The notes beneath the pieces were generated by a model. The model was not told where the DNA came from. It saw only the letters and a program-made list of their open reading frames with translations, and ran no database searches. Below, one piece after another: positions 47,580 to 60,266 of a stretch of DNA of 64,000 nt. This DNA comes from Echeneis naucrates (lineage: Eukaryota > Chordata > Actinopteri > Carangiformes > Echeneidae), in contig NC_042525.1 of NCBI RefSeq assembly GCF_900963305.1, positions 10,325,421 to 10,389,420 of the forward strand, given 5' to 3'. Both the position numbers and the translations under genes were made by a program. How positions within the stretch are numbered: the first letter of the stretch is position 1; the number at the start of each line of letters is the position of its first letter.

Positions 47580-50500
47580 GAGACTCACGCCTGTGTAGAT
47601 GAATGAATAGATGTGTGCTTGCTACCATGTTCACCACAATAGCGTACTACATATAACCGAGTGACAATGTTGTGTCAATGTTGTGCTTAAAGCTTGATCT
47701 GCTTCCCTCAAACTTAACCATTGGATTTTGGAGGTCTGAGCACCAAAATATGATTTTCACATTTTCCCCTCAAACAATAATGACTGAAAGAATGTAACTT
47801 TAATCTTAAACCATAATATTTACTGAGTTGGAAAGCAAGGCAACTTAAATAATGCAGGTGTTCATGTAACAAACGGCTGGCGGTCCTTGAGAATGCCGCC
47901 TGCTGAGTTCAATACTTGCATGTTATGACATTGTGTACACCTTGCAGTGAAAAACACTTGTAAAGTCCTGCTTCCCAGCGTCTCTGCAATATACCAACAT
48001 GACACATATGTTATTAATGTGACACTGTATTTGTGATATGATACTTCAGCTCCTTTTTCTTGTTTTTATCAGTATGTAGAACCCCAAAAACTATTTAGCT
48101 TTTCTCTGCAGAAAAAGAGTTAAGTCACTTCATGAGTAGAATATATTGTTAGGGACCTTTATCACACTGGTTTCTCATATGTAACCAAAAGCTGGGGTTA
48201 ATTTTTGCCCTAAGGAGACATGAGTAATAATAGCTTATCATTTAATTTCATCATTTGGCTTTTGGAGCCTCGGAAAAATCTTTCACATCCTGTGTTGAAA
48301 CATTTTTACAAAGGGGTTGTTGCACAAAAGCCTCTGAGCTATGAATAGACTGGGTGTTTGTCATGACAACCAATTACCCATTACAAAGGCAGTGAGGCTA
48401 AGTAAGACAATTAAGTGGTGAAACAAAATTGTGTGTTGCAGAATTTCTCAGTGCTTTTCTGCTCAGGTGCCTATTTGTGTGAAACAGAGAAAAATGTTTT
48501 TTTGTGGAGTTTAATTTAATAACATTTTCCACGTTTTGCTTCACATTTGAGCTCTCCTAGTATTTTAAAACCAGACTGTCTACTGCAGACATAATTTTCA
48601 TTGTGGTACAGCTATGTTGTTGAGTTAAGTTGCAAGCAATAGGAACTGTGCCGTCCTGTTTTTAGTAGGAGAAGGTTTTGATTACTGAATTATTATTTAC
48701 AACTGAGCTATTTAAGCATCCTACCTCATATGGTTTTTGAATGTCAAATATTGATGCTCGATGTCAGCATGCTGCATAAAGCTATGGCTTCTTTACCCTT
48801 CCGTTTCTATCAAGTTTCATTACTCATTCTCGGAGCCATCCAAAGCTTGTTGCAAGAGAGTAACATGACTGACAGTGATTTACATAAAAAAAAAAAAAAC
48901 TGCTGTAATAGAGCTTCTTATTATGGAAGAAAGCAGACATGTATAACTTCCTTTGCTAAATGTCAAATCATAGCGGAGAGTGGAGCTTGCGCACACACAT
49001 ACATTACAGATATTACTGCACAAAGCTGTGTAGGTTATCTACGTCTGTCTATGTACGCAACTGTGAAACCACAGCATGCAATTAATATGACATGTAAAAT
49101 GTTCCTCATACTAGCGGGCAAATCACATACATTTGCGTCTGGCTTTGTGACAACCACCTGCCTCTGAGCCATTGCAGGTAGGCAGGCTGTGCTACAGTAG
49201 ATGTTGCTTCCTTGTAGAACCTGTGGGCAGTTTATAGACGCACCAGGTTTGTTAAGCCTAATGGTCCTTGTATTGATTGGCCAAGATATCCCTGCAAATC
49301 GCAGGGGCAGGATGAACAATGAGGATCTCTAAACGCATTTCAGGTTGCAGTTTTATTGACCCTTTTTGAGCAGCCAGTGTTGAGTTTATTTACACACTTT
49401 GCTCAAAGGCTGTTTTTACAATGGCAGTATAGATCTGAGAAAAAGGTGCTAGAGGGGACAATTGCACATCATCCACTGCATGGTTGACCGGTTATAATGA
49501 AGCAAACAGCTTTTAATAATATCTATGAGAAAATGGCTCTGGTTAGGAAAGTTGTGAAGCGAAAACAATTAAACTCTCTGCAAATGAATTACTTTTACTC
49601 GATTGAATAAATGAAGCTACACCAAATAAATTAATCGGCAGGGTACAGAAGTGCTAATTAGCTGTGCTGACTTCACAGTCAGTGGGCAGAATGGCAAGCT
49701 TATCTCTATTTATTCCTGTCAACTCAGTGCAGTTGCTGAATCACAAAGAGACTGTGGCCACCTCTAATCCCATGGCGGATCAAACTGCACAGGTTCTCAC
49801 AGCCGTGGTAAGAGTCTAATAAAAGGTGTTAAACTCCATGTGTCTGTAAAGGTCACAGCTTCTCATCTAAGCAATATGGAAAAACCTGCTCATCCACCCA
49901 TACACTGCACATGCACCCATGCAAAAGACCACTTTGTTTTTTGGATTTTTTATCCACACAGCATTTCTCTGTATCTATTATAACCTTTGTTCCCAGGAAC
50001 CACTGCTTAAATGTCAAGCAGTCATGTTAACGACTTTGTGTGTATCTTGCTGGAAATATTTATTCCTTATCACCACCAAAAATCTCTTCCTACATCTCTT
50101 TTTTGTAATTAGGCTGTTTGTGTTTTTTAAGCACAATGTAAATGCTTTTTTTTTTACCATTTGCAAATAGCTGAAGATTATTTGATGTTAATTGTTTTTG
50201 GTACAGTGATGTTTACCCTCTGCCCTGTGTGGCCTATGAAAAATATCCATTGTTTACTTTCTTAATGGACTGTGCTCTTTTGCTGCTAGTGTATAGGGCA
50301 GTACTGGAAAGAGCCTTTGAAGCCTCTAAGATACCATTACCATTAGCTCTAATGTCCTTTTAAAATGGAAAGAGCATCAGAGCCCACAGAGAGAGACTGC
50401 TGTGTATGCTTTTTATGCTGTTTGCACGATACAGCCCTATTGTCATCATCTCCTTCCAAGGTCACTTGTCCTGTCCCTTTTCTGTGATCACATTATAAAA

Positions 50501-53500
50501 CAGCCTCTCAGCAAAACAGGAACTTTTCTCAAGCTGTTGAGGAAACATTGGATATTTGACACTCTATTCCCAAAATTAACCATGTTCAGCTAATTTTGCC
50601 TGTCCAGTCATGATACAATCTCCTGTGTTTTGGACCATTTAGGTTTTTGTCAAGTAACAGGTGGAAAGGATGACCTCTCTTGTGCAGACATAGAGCTCAA
50701 CAATCACCTTTGAGACAGCCACTTTAGTGAAATGATGATTGTTTCTTGTTGCACCTCAAAGGTCAGGCTGTCTCAGAGGGATCCGAAAAAATGGCATACA
50801 AAGTTGCGTCGTCAAATGTCACTGGGCAACCGAGAACCATAATTGCTCAGACATCAGGTTGGAGGTGGCTGACTTCACTGATGACTTAATGAGCATATGA
50901 AAGGAAATGGGAAAGTTGGCAGGGTTGTGAACAGCTCAGGAGCAGGACAAGCTCAGGAGGCTTGATTAGAAAAATTAACTTTGAGGTAATGTTTTCCACA
51001 GTGTCCAATTCAAATTATCAGCAACAAATGTGTCTGAGGTGTTTGATTGGGACATGCTGGAGGCCACTCAGCATGATATACCAGTAATGGCAATTAAACC
51101 GCTGCAGTCATGACTTCAACATAATTTCTGGTGGCATGCAGGGCATGAGTGCTTGCCTCTGAGATGAGAACTGCTCATCCACAAACTTACTGTAAAATTC
51201 AAAGCTCCCGTTGATATCATTTAGCTGGTTACTGTTGTGTTTTTGACAAATCATCCCATTATCCGACAGAGCTATAGATGCTGTCAGATGAGCTCTCATC
51301 AAAATACAGCCCAAACAATTCTGTTCCTCCATGTCCTCCATTTTCCAAACTGCCCATCTGACAGTAGGACTGTGGCAACAATCAGTTTATTGGAGCTTGG
51401 CGCTAACGCTGTTTGGACATGTTTCATTAGTGGCAAAGCAGGAACCCCACAACCTTTTGGAAAAAAAGGTATGAAAATAGAGAAAGGCATAAAATAAGAA
51501 CAAAGTCTGTGCTGGCTCTTAAACTGTCTGCTTTATTGCCATGTTATAACACAGATTTTAATATTGCCTGATAGTGTGAAGGATTCTGTTACCTTTGCAG
51601 TCAGAGAGTGATTTTTACTAATTAATCAAGTCAGACATTATGTTTCCTTCATGTCAGTGAATATGATTAATCTCTGAAGTTCATTTGCCTGTCCTTTTAT
51701 CGCCTTCTAGGTGGTCCATTCATGAGACATCACACTGTACTCACTTCAAAATAAGTAATACACAGGGGAAAGTAATTATTGTGATTATGCATAATCTTTG
51801 CCCGCACAATTGGTTGTTGTTTTTTTCCCTCTTTTAAAAACAAAATTTACACTTGTCAAAAAAAGGTTTCAGAATTTCTGCTACAGGCTTTGGAAGTGGA
51901 TTGTGTTTCCAAGGAATATCAATTATATAACACAGTTTTTCCTCCATATTGTGGGTGAGCGTTTGCACAAATGCAAAGAGTTCATGTGTCATTTGCAGAA
52001 GGATTGAAGAAGCAGACTGGAGAGAAGAAATTGCTGTTTTTTTGTTTCTGGAAGGAGAGACAATAACATACTTTGTCTTTCCAGTTGGTAAATAAAAGAT
52101 AATACTCCCGGTGAAACACAGCTAAATGGGATATATATGATGATAAGTTTTGATTTAATGCTAACCCTAACCCCTAAATACTGGTATTTAAATTTTACCC
52201 AAATAAAAGACTGACATAAAATTGGTTCTGCTAATTAGGTTTGAAACTGATTATTATTAGGTTTGTGCTTTGTATGGTAATGAACTGGGAAAATATTAGG
52301 AAAATTTGATTTCTCTGAAAAACATTTATGTATTGTGCTGTAATCTATTATATATGTGAACATCTCAGTCTACATTGCCTGTTTGACTCCTAACGGCAAC
52401 CAGGTAATGATAGTAAAAAGCGGGACGATGCAACTTTTGCTCTGTTGATGGCAACTCCTTTCAAACACAATTATTACTAAAAGGTGTTAATATGCCATTA
52501 TTGCTTTTAGTGCTTGTTTCCACTGTGGCCAGAAGAGTTAAAAAAAAAAAAAAAAAAACAAGTTACATGGATATTTGAAATATGATGCATGCAAGTATAT
52601 CAACAATCGAAAACAATTGCAAAGTCAATGAAAAAATAAGCATTTTTGATGTGTGTGTCCATAAAACTGAGACTAAATATTCCCTTTATGTACAGGACAC
52701 TTACCAAACCTTCTTATGCATTACAGCACTCAATAGTTAGTAATAAGCTAGTTCAGTGCTAACCAGAAGCACAGGCAGGAATATCAATAGTATCCATATT
52801 AGCAAACACCTCCCGGAGTGAAAAATCAAAACATCACAGCAGTGTAGTACTGGACCTCACAAATACAGGCTGTGGGCTGTGTCAAATGAATTAAAACGCT
52901 TCCCAGTCTTTCCAAGGACTCCTGTATGTGAAGGGCAGCGTTAACAGCACTCACACGCCAATGTGACAATTCAGAAGATTGAGGGCAGAGTAAATGTTAA
53001 ATTATATAATTATTTTCAGAAGAAAAACAGATAGAGAAAGACTTTGAATGAGAAACAGAGGGAACAGAGGAATATAAAAGCTGTGCATGAGTGATGGGTT
53101 CGATTTAATCTTCCTTTGTGCTGAGTTGTGTGGTCCATGACAAATCGAGCCCATGTTTCCACCTGAACTGGCCTTGCTGTCTGCCACACCTCACAGCACA
53201 TCAAGACCATCATAACCTTATGTAGTCCCTCCCTGCTATGTGTCTTGTCAGCTGGCTCTATGGAAGTAATAGATCTGTACAACACAGTGTTACAAACCAA
53301 TCTGCTTATTTGGAAAATGCTAACTCTGGCAGTTTTTTTAGATAGATTACTCTGAATTACCAGACCTAAGAGACTTTGCATCCTCTGTGTACAGACCAAA
53401 ACTTGCATTTGATATGTGCCAATTTCTGCATAGGCCTTTGTATTGACTTCCACAACTGATGACTGAAGAAAGACTTTATTTACCTTTCTGCTCTCATATC

Positions 53501-56280
53501 TAGAAGACCACAGCTGAAGGCGCACTGAATGATCTAAAGCAAATGAGACTGGGATCATAATATGACATCACTTGTCAGCCTCTTTGACATTATGGAGGAC
53601 CAGTGTTGCGTGTGGGTTATGATAAGCCATCTACCTGTGAAGGCTGGCGTCTTATCTCACAGAGCCAGACACAGACGGTAGCTTCCTATGATATAGAGAG
53701 AGTGAAGCGGAAAGACACAGAGAAAAAGCATGAATGAAACCATCAAAAGTGTAGCTCCTGATGCTATCTGTTCTGCAATCAATGTGGCTATAGTACCCCC
53801 CCAAACTCACCCTCACTCAGACATCCCATCCCACAACATCAGCAGCAAAATTTAGTGCTGTGTCTGAAATGACATCATAACCACTGGCAGGGATTAGAAA
53901 AGCCCTTTGGTCTTGTCTTTTTGAGTCTCTTTCTCTCTGTATTGCTCTTAATTTCTGTGAAAATTGTAGGGAAGAAACTGCACCATGTTAACAGGTTCAT
54001 GGCTCCATTTGCAGCTCTTTACTTGAGGTTTCCCGAGTACTTACTTGCTCTCTGATTGAATATAAAAGCATTTCAATGCGTCAGCATCTGAAAGAGTGGG
54101 ATGTCTAATAAACTATTCATCATCTCTGCATGTAAAATGCATAAAAATTGTGCTTTGTTGCAGACAGACGGGTGTTTATGGATTGCTTTGATTTAGAATT
54201 GAAGACACTACAAAGTGCAGGCGTGACAGACCACTTTTTCAGATCTAGTGAACACTTCCACTCTCCTTGAAAGGTTGGCGGTAAAGGTTGTCAGGGCTTT
54301 GTTCTGGTTTCGTGAACTCTGTGTTCTGGTCGGTGCGTGTTTGTATGCTTGATTATCTTTTGAGTATCAGCTCGTAAATATGGTCCTAATCTCTCCTGCT
54401 ATTTCTGAAACTCGTAGCAGAAAGGGTGACAGGCAGCCTGTATCCACTCCAGCCTCAGGCAGACATGAAAAATTAAAGATCTCATATTTTTCAGATCCTC
54501 CTCTATCACTGCTGCAGATACACATCCGGCTCCCTTTATGTTATGTCATCACTGTACAGCTGCAAGGTTTGCCTAATCATACATTATGAAATATCACTGT
54601 CAGATATTCAATGTTCAAAAGTTTTCATATTGTGTCATCAGCTATTAGACGAGTATAGGAAACGTACTCTCTGCCTTTGTGTATGTGTGTGTGTGTGTGT
54701 ATAAAATTCAGTGTCTTGTCTGTGTTGAAGATGAATTGTCTCTAATATCATCGCAGGTATCACAAAAAGTCATCACCCAGTTTAGTATTATCAAGTTAAA
54801 TGTATGTGAATACAGATGCTTCTAGCCCAGAAATGACTAATAATTATCAGATAAATAAACATCTCGGGCTAAATAAAATTTTACTTCTTTGGGAGCTTTG
54901 GAAATTGAGTTGAAATTGAAATATGAAAAATCAGTCTATGTTCATCCAACTGCAAGATCCATAAATGAGAGCTATTCTGTGAAACAGTTGTGTCTGAACC
55001 AGAATAAGAAAACAGGGCAATAAAGGGAGGACAAAAGTATAAATATCTGCGGAACCTATAGCATTCAGTAATGTTTGTGTGTGTCTTTCATGGAGCAGGA
55101 CAAAGTCAGCAGATTAAAATATGTGTAATAATAAGTAACATTTGAGTCCCAGTTGAGTTAATTTTTTTTTTGCCAGAAAAATGACACTCTCAGTCTCTCA
55201 TAGACTCACAGAGATATTTAGTGTAAATATTTGATTTCATAATGTTTAAGAAGTTACTACTGTGACCCTAAATGGCACATAATCCATGACTTTCCATGGG
55301 GCTGACCTCTGGGTACTCAAAAAACAATATTTCTCCTCAAATAGTTACATTTTCTCACAAAGGCGTAGGATTATGAAATATATATAAAAGCAGTAATATA
55401 CATTTTGTCTCTAAGGAAGAAATCTGTAATCTCTTCATCACAATGATGTTATTAATCTTTGAAGCCAGTTAAACCACAGAGAAGTTTAACAGGAACAGCT
55501 CTCATGTATACCTAAAATGTGAATAGACTCATTGGGATTGGATTGAGTATGTTGCTGCATTGACACATCTCGGGTACAAAACAATTAAAATGTGTTCACC
55601 ATGTATTAAAGCTGTGGTCTATGCAACTCCAAACAGCAATGATACCATTAAAAACAATTTTATTTATGTTGAATGTTAGGCCAGTTTTGTTCTGTAAAAT
55701 CTACAGAAATAGAGTTGTCACAATTTTGAGCATAACTTCTTACAGTGGAAGAAAGAGCAACTTTAAAGGCATGTAAACACTAACTCTTCTCACAACATAC
55801 TGTTATTGATTTGTCCGGAAAACCCTACGCTGTCTTAAAGTAGTGGATTTTTCTTTGCAGGTTATCTTAAACACAGAGATGATAAAAAGGCAGCTCAGCC
55901 TGTGTGAATCAACAGTCTAAATGGCAGTGTGGACTGGTCATGAGGGCCCATAGCTGAAGTATGGCTGGAGAAGAGAAGGTTGCTGGCTTGCCCAAGCTAA
56001 ATAAATAATCACTGGGCTGTAGGATGGCAGCAGTGTGGGAGGAGATCTGCAGGGAGCACGGAAACAGTGATTAGTCAAGTGGATCCACTTAAAGAAAATT
56101 CACCCTCATTATTTTTCCACACTTTTATTATATATAATTCACATGCTATTGCACCCCCTTGTTCCATATTCCAAAAGAGCATGCAATGCATATAACAGTA
56201 TGCCATTATGCCAGCTTTTAAGCCTCTTTTAAACAAGGGCATAACGGCTTAACAGAAACACTCATTCTGTTTCCTCATTC
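47580..56280. other. Long gene-free intergenic region
   Basis: About 8.7 kb of AT-rich DNA between the LINE and the next repeat. No stretch resembles a protein family I know. The longest open frame, 53558-53016 on the minus strand (180 codons), has no domain features and mixed composition. Small repeats are an A run at 52539-52559 and (GT)n near 54682-54702. Regulatory elements for pcsk2 could lie here, but they cannot be recognised from one sequence. Confidence 0.5.
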
Positions 56281-56281
56281 A

Positions 56282-56625
56282 GGTCAGCACGGTGGGATAG
56301 AGGTTAGCCCTGTTGCCCCACTACAAGAAGCTTGCAAGTTCAGTTCCTGGGTCTGGGGCTTTTCTGTTCTCTCCACGCCTGCGTAGGTTTCCTCTGGGTA
56401 CTCTGGTTTCCTCCCACCGGCCAAAGACATGTTTGGGTTAATTAGTGACTAAATTGTCCGTAGGTCTGAGTGTGAATGGTTCATCTCTGTCTGTCTCTGT
56501 GTGTTGGCCCTGTGATGGACTGGCGACCTGTCCGGGGTGTACCCTGCCTTCGTCCAGTGTGAGCTGGGATTGGCTCCAGCACCACAACGACGCAAAAACA
56601 TTCAGAAGATGACTGAATGAATGGT
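56282..56625 (+). repeat. SINE-like interspersed repeat, copy 2
   Basis: Same family as 44200-44495. It shows TCAGCACGGTGGGATAGAGG, TTAGCCCTGTTGCCCCAC and the B-box-like AGTTCAGTTCCTGGG. CTCTGGTTTCCTCCCACCGG, ACTGGCGACCTGTCCGGGG and GCTGGGATTGGCTCCAGC follow, and it ends near GACTGAATGAATGG. This copy is longer and better preserved than copy 1. Confidence 0.65.
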
Positions 56626-57720
56626 TTTCTTTTCTTCACCATGTACATTATATCTCCCTTTTAGCTGAACAAGTCGAACAGTTTACCAGGAAATGGAGCA
56701 TGAAAACTAATGATTTTTCGTCACCGAACACACCATTTTAACAGATTTTATGAAGCAGACAATTGAAATGTATGCAACAATGAATATTTGAAATATGGGG
56801 ACTGGAGAGGCAAGTGGATTATTTGTGGATTATTGTTTTTTATTTTATTTTTTTGCAACAGCTAGACAGACTGTGCGACCATGAAACTAAGGACAGCGTA
56901 GGTTGTTTCTGCATAACGCGTTACAACTGGTAGTGGTGTTTTCCCAACATGAAAAGCAAAAAGATTCTGTCGTACTAATTACTTTAATGGTATGTTAATA
57001 TATGTGAGGGCAAATACCTGTCCTATGAAGTGCATACTGTGAAACCCTAATGGCAGAACTAAAAAGACAGTAGTTACACCAACCAGCTGTACAGCAGTGA
57101 GAACATGGTGCTTTTCACTGAACCTTGTCTGTATAGGGGGGGTCACTCATCACTACTGCTTCTTTTCCTCTCTTTTCTTACTAATGCAAATCGTTGTTAA
57201 GTGTGTCCACAAGACCCGTGGATCCAATTCATGTACCAAAGGGAAACAAGGAAGCAGGGAGAAGGTTAGGGAGCAAGAGTCTTTTAATGAGCAGTCCTTC
57301 TGCAGGTTCCTGTCCGACAACAGTCCCTATCTATATCAGCAATTACAGTCCAACAGGACTGGTCTAACATTCCTCAACACAACCAAGGCTGGTCAGGCTG
57401 GTCATGTGTGTTAGACACCATGCCATATCTGTTGAGCTCTCATAGACATGTAGTATATATTCTGTACATTTGAAAAAGGTATGTTTTCCTAAGTAGGCTG
57501 TATATGGCACAGTGGTTCTTTTCGTCTCAGCAGGCAGCAGCAGCAGCAGATACTAATCAATAAACATCCGTCAACTGTAAGGAGGAGAGGAGGAAGTCTC
57601 CAACGTGCTGAATTGTCCCCGAGCTCATCCGGGGGAGGAAAGAACGGGACACACCCGCCGGAGCCCATTGGTCCAACGTCACGCGCAGAAACTACCCGAG
57701 CGAGGAAGGTAAATGAATTA
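56626..57720. other. Intergenic upstream of pcsk2
   Basis: No gene is seen. The open frame at 57097-57414 has no family features. From about 57600 the DNA becomes GC-rich and CpG-containing, leading into the pcsk2 promoter. Confidence 0.5.
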
Positions 57721-58035
57721 GAGATGAGAGGAGGAGGAGGAGGAGGAGGAGAGATAGAAAGCTGAGGATGCAGGTTTGCCCCCACCACTGACATAACCGC
57801 ACATCAGAAGCGGCCACACTCCGTTGAAATCCAACTTCCAGTGGTCACAGTCAGCTGACGGCGAGGAGATGCGTCCGCAAAAGCTTTAATCCGACCTCCT
57901 TTACGCCCTTCTCCCGTTCCTCCTCTCCTCCCCTCCCCTCCTCCTCCCGTGCCTCTTCCACCAGCAGCGAGGAGCATCCCGTACACTGATCTCACTCCGA
58001 CGGGCAGACAGGCGGACTGACACAAGGCAGACACG
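57600..58035 (+). promoter_or_regulatory. pcsk2 promoter and 5' UTR, GC-rich with purine/pyrimidine tracts
   Basis: GC-rich region directly before the pcsk2 start codon. It contains a (GGA)n purine tract at 57728-57752 and a long pyrimidine tract (CTCCT/CCCTCC) at about 57895-57955. No TATA box is evident. CpG-rich, TATA-less starts are usual for neuroendocrine convertase genes. The transcription start is not fixed. Confidence 0.45.
57728..57752. repeat. (GGA)n microsatellite
   Basis: Eight uninterrupted GGA units in the pcsk2 5' region. Confidence 0.9.
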
Positions 58036-60266
58036 ATGCGTGCATCTCCCCGACATGGGACAACCGTGGGATTTATGCTGCTGCTGAACGCGCTGCTGCT
58101 GCTCGACACGCAGGCTGCAGAAGGAGCCTTAACGGACCATCTTCTGGTTCAGTTGCACGAGGACGCACAGGATGAGGCGCACCAACTTGCAACACAACAT
58201 GGGTTCCAGAGTGCCCGAAAGGTAGGGATGATTACGCTGCCATGATTTGCTGACACCATCTGATTTTTGCATTCATTTATGTACATTTTTTTTGCCTGTT
58301 TCTTGACAAAACTAGGCATCAGTGAATTATTTATTATCAAAAAGCAGAGTATTAAGTACCAAGACACAAGCCAGTTTGGCAGCGTTTGCATCCTTTCGCC
58401 ATAATTATCCAGCCACACTCTCTTTAGCAGCATATGCAGTCCAGCAAGGAAGACGCCAAGAAGCTTCACAAGATTTTTCTTTTGGTGACTTCATGACACT
58501 TTTTCCTAATTGAATGACGTCATTCCTACTAAAAATACTGGCCCTAGTAAGCAGCCTGCCAGTTTGTTCATTGCCCCATTGGCTAGGGATTCAGCTCTAA
58601 CCAAGGTAAAAATGTATTTATATTTTGTAACAATGAAATGACCTCGTGTCAATAACCTGCAGAGCAAAGGGCACTTGGAGTCGTCTGTGAGTGCTGCTAT
58701 AAAAAAAAAAAAAAAAAGTAAAGACAAAAGAACAACCGGTTTTCTCTAGCAACAAAGTTGTGGTGTGATCTCATCCCCGGGAATCTGATAGGTTTCATCT
58801 GTGTGTATTTGTATTTAGACATTAAATCCCATTTTACTGGGTGAGAACAAGCTTTTGTATTTTTGTTGAATCATTTGAACACCTGGTTTAGTTTAAATTG
58901 ATTAACCCATTTTTTTAACATGAATATTGATTTTAAAACACACCTTTCTCTGTCTCACATAGACCACATAGTGCATTCACACTGCTTATTTTGATATTCA
59001 TGGGCTCCACTACAGACAATTTCTTACCTGAGCCAATACATCTTATTAAAGAGTTTGACAAACGCAGCACGTCATAACATGTCAAAAGGGGTTAACAGGC
59101 TGTTTATGGCAGACCAATGGAAATAATGCCCTGACACTGTGTATGCCTTGTCACATGTCAAAATAAATGTGCGGGTGAAATTGGCTGGAGCCTCAGCCAG
59201 TGAGGCGTAGCAGTGAACAGAGGAGTGGACAAGCTGCTCTGAATGGGGATTTTCTTTCTTTTTCTTTTTCTTTTTTTTACCACATCAGTATCAATGATAA
59301 TACTACCAAAAAATACAAGTTTCAATCTGCCCCACATCATATCATATCTGTGTGGTGGCCATGCTGCATCACCAATTCTGTGATTACTTGTTCCTTTTTT
59401 TGTTGGCACTAGACCCCCCCACCCTTCTCTCTCTCAGCTCACACCCCCATCTTCTGCCTCCCAGGTTATGTAATCAGCAGCTATATTTGTCTTGATGGGA
59501 TATGCATCATTAAACAATGTTTGTGTTGTTTGAATTATATTCTACTTTTGCTTAATTAACTGGACCAGGACATAAAACCATAAAGATGTGAACAAAAAAC
59601 AAGTGCTTATTTAATATATATAAAAAACCTTAATATGCAAAAGAACATACAATGTAAATGCAGGATTTTTGTTGTTGTCTCTCCCTGTTTTTGGCAAGAC
59701 ATGACAATTAAACAGTTTAAAATAAGAATAATCCTTGTCCTTCCAGAAGAATTTCATTTTCACATTGGATCTGACAGGCGCATCTGAAAGCATTTATTTT
59801 GAGGATTGACCTACACCCGGACTGTTACTAAAATATAAGGGGGCCTTTAATCTGAGCACAGTGCTGGAGGGAAAACTCTGGATGATGCATCTAATTTTCT
59901 TGCCCTTGCGATTTATTATGGTTGATTCCAGCACTGTTCTCCAGTGCCTTAAAATAGACCTTGGATGAAAGCCAAGGAACTGAGGCCTTGCTCTCACCTG
60001 AAGGATGACCTGCTCTCCTTCAACTCCATTTATGATGCATTTTGATCTGAATTTCATACACTTTCTTATTGCCAATTCTCTGTTCATTTTGGTTTTTGTC
60101 TCTGCTCTGTATTCTTAGGAATACATCCTAATCTTTTTTGTTTTTTGTTTTTTGAAACCAGCTTCCTTTTGGAGAGGGGCTCTTTCACTTCTATCCTCAG
60201 GACACTTCAAAGAGACGAAGTAAACGCAGCACAAGCAGTAGACAGCGCCTCCAAAAAGACTACAGG
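58036..60266 (+). CDS. pcsk2: Prohormone convertase 2, first two coding exons (partial)
   Basis: Subtilisin-like serine protease that cleaves prohormones at dibasic sites in secretory granules of neuroendocrine cells. Exon 1, 58036-58221, has the signal peptide (MRASPRHGTTVGFMLLLNAL then LLLDTQAAEG) and the start of the propeptide (TDHLLVQLHEDAQDEAHQLA, QHGFQSARK). Exon 2, 60162-60266, reads LPFGEGLFHFYPQDTSKRRS then KRSTSSRQRLQKDYR. It aligns with human PCSK2 (FLVELHKGGEDKARQVAAEHGF, LPFAEGLYHFY, KRRRS). The basic cluster SKRRSKRS is the secondary cleavage site of the propeptide. The catalytic domain, P domain and C-terminus lie beyond the window; both exons end in phase 0 with GT donors. 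Otoraplin lies upstream, as on human 20p12, which supports PCSK2 rather than PCSK1. Confidence 0.92.
58222..60161. other. pcsk2 intron 1
   Basis: 1.94-kb intron bounded by GTAGGG and a pyrimidine-rich tract ending ACCAG. No other gene or repeat of note; A and T runs at 58700-58716 and 59247-59278. Confidence 0.8.

Noticed and set aside
48730-49167. 145-codon plus-strand open frame
   Set aside because: Contains an A-run-encoded Lys stretch, no family features and no neighbouring exon-like segments.
53016-53558. 180-codon minus-strand open frame in the gene-free region
   Set aside because: No recognisable domain, uneven composition with a low-complexity Phe/Leu end and no splice or promoter context; consistent with chance.
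57097-57414. 105-codon frame upstream of pcsk2
   Set aside because: No domain features; the region lies outside the CpG-rich promoter and no transcript structure can be built on it.
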